Assembly: GCA_030626915.1 (NCBI GenBank)
Contig: DAOUTC010000080.1
Span: 1-5,685, forward strand
From: Dehalococcoidia bacterium
GTDB taxonomy: Bacteria > Chloroflexota > Dehalococcoidia > GIF9 > AB-539-J10
DNA: 5,685 nt
Reading direction: 5' to 3'
Part shown: one piece after another, positions 5,501-5,685 of the stretch
Position numbering within the stretch: position 1 is the first letter of the stretch
Layout of the letters: every line of letters starts with the position of its first letter
The notes under the pieces: generated by a model
What the model was told of the DNA's origin: nothing
The model's database searches: none
What the model saw: only the letters and a program-made list of their open reading frames with translations
Position numbers and translations under genes: made by a program

Positions 5501-5685
5501 AAAGCAAAGCTATTTATATGAAAAGCTGTCTGAGCAAGATCCTATTGGCAAAGCAAAGGTGCTATGGTAAAGTTATAAATAGACTTCCTAGTAAATTTAT
5601 GCACTGTCTCCCGGCAAAGAGAGGGGAAGAGGTAACCGATGAGGTAATAGATAGCGAGCAATCTATTGTATTTGATGAAGCGGAA
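5491..5685 (+). pseudogene. Second, 5'-truncated carbamoyltransferase copy (runs off the right edge)
   Basis: From ATG 5491, with GAGGTGG at 5479-5485 as a possible ribosome site, the frame is open for 65 codons to the end of the window. The first 34 residues match nothing I recognise. Residues 35-65 (from 5593) start KFMHCLPAKRG and match residues 268-298 of the carbamoyltransferase at 1246-2274 with only two changes (N279E and Q296E). The DNA is about 87% identical over 93 bp, with eight of the ten altered codons synonymous. The N-terminal carbamoyl-phosphate domain and most of the second domain are missing, so this piece cannot be a working transferase. It is either the remnant of a former paralogue or an assembly join between paralogues. 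The overlap with the M20 stop would permit coupling if it is translated at all. Confidence 0.6.

Overview
The window looks like bacterial chromosome of moderate GC from an uncultured lineage. Shine-Dalgarno sites are strong (AAGGAGG type) and there are several non-ATG starts. There is no rRNA, tRNA or ribosomal-protein marker, so taxonomy is not secure. The intergenic palindromes and the general look of the proteins are compatible with an anaerobic, Chloroflexota/Dehalococcoidia-like genome, but that is a guess. I see no phage, CRISPR or transposase gene.

Layout. (1) Positions 1-698, minus strand: a stand-alone asparagine-synthase-type ATP-pyrophosphatase domain, cut off by the left edge. (2) Positions 699-1245: a gene-poor spacer between divergent genes. 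It holds a roughly 150-bp miniature repeat with imperfect terminal inverted repeats and a run of tight GC-rich hairpins, then a promoter candidate facing right. (3) Positions 1246-4047, plus strand: a probable operon of three genes. These are a carbamoyltransferase of the ornithine/putrescine family whose start appears to be ACG, a 77-residue DUF3311-like membrane protein starting at TTG, and a sodium:solute symporter whose ATG overlaps the small gene's stop. A hairpin terminator follows at about 4092-4125. (4) Positions 4205-5500: an M20-family metallo-amidohydrolase. (5) Positions 5491-5685: an open frame running off the right edge. Its last 31 codons are a diverged second copy of the 3' part of the carbamoyltransferase gene.

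How the genes may work together. A Na+-coupled importer with a small partner, a zinc amidohydrolase and a carbamoyltransferase side by side suggest a module that takes up and processes an amide- or ureido-type compound. The carbamoyltransferase keeps the carbamoyl-phosphate site but lacks the ornithine-binding SMG loop and the ornithine-binding Asn, so it is probably not ArgF and its amine substrate is unknown. The main alternative is an arginine-type pair (deacetylase plus carbamoyltransferase). The duplicated carbamoyltransferase segment, with mostly synonymous differences, suggests that more than one such enzyme has been under selection in this lineage.
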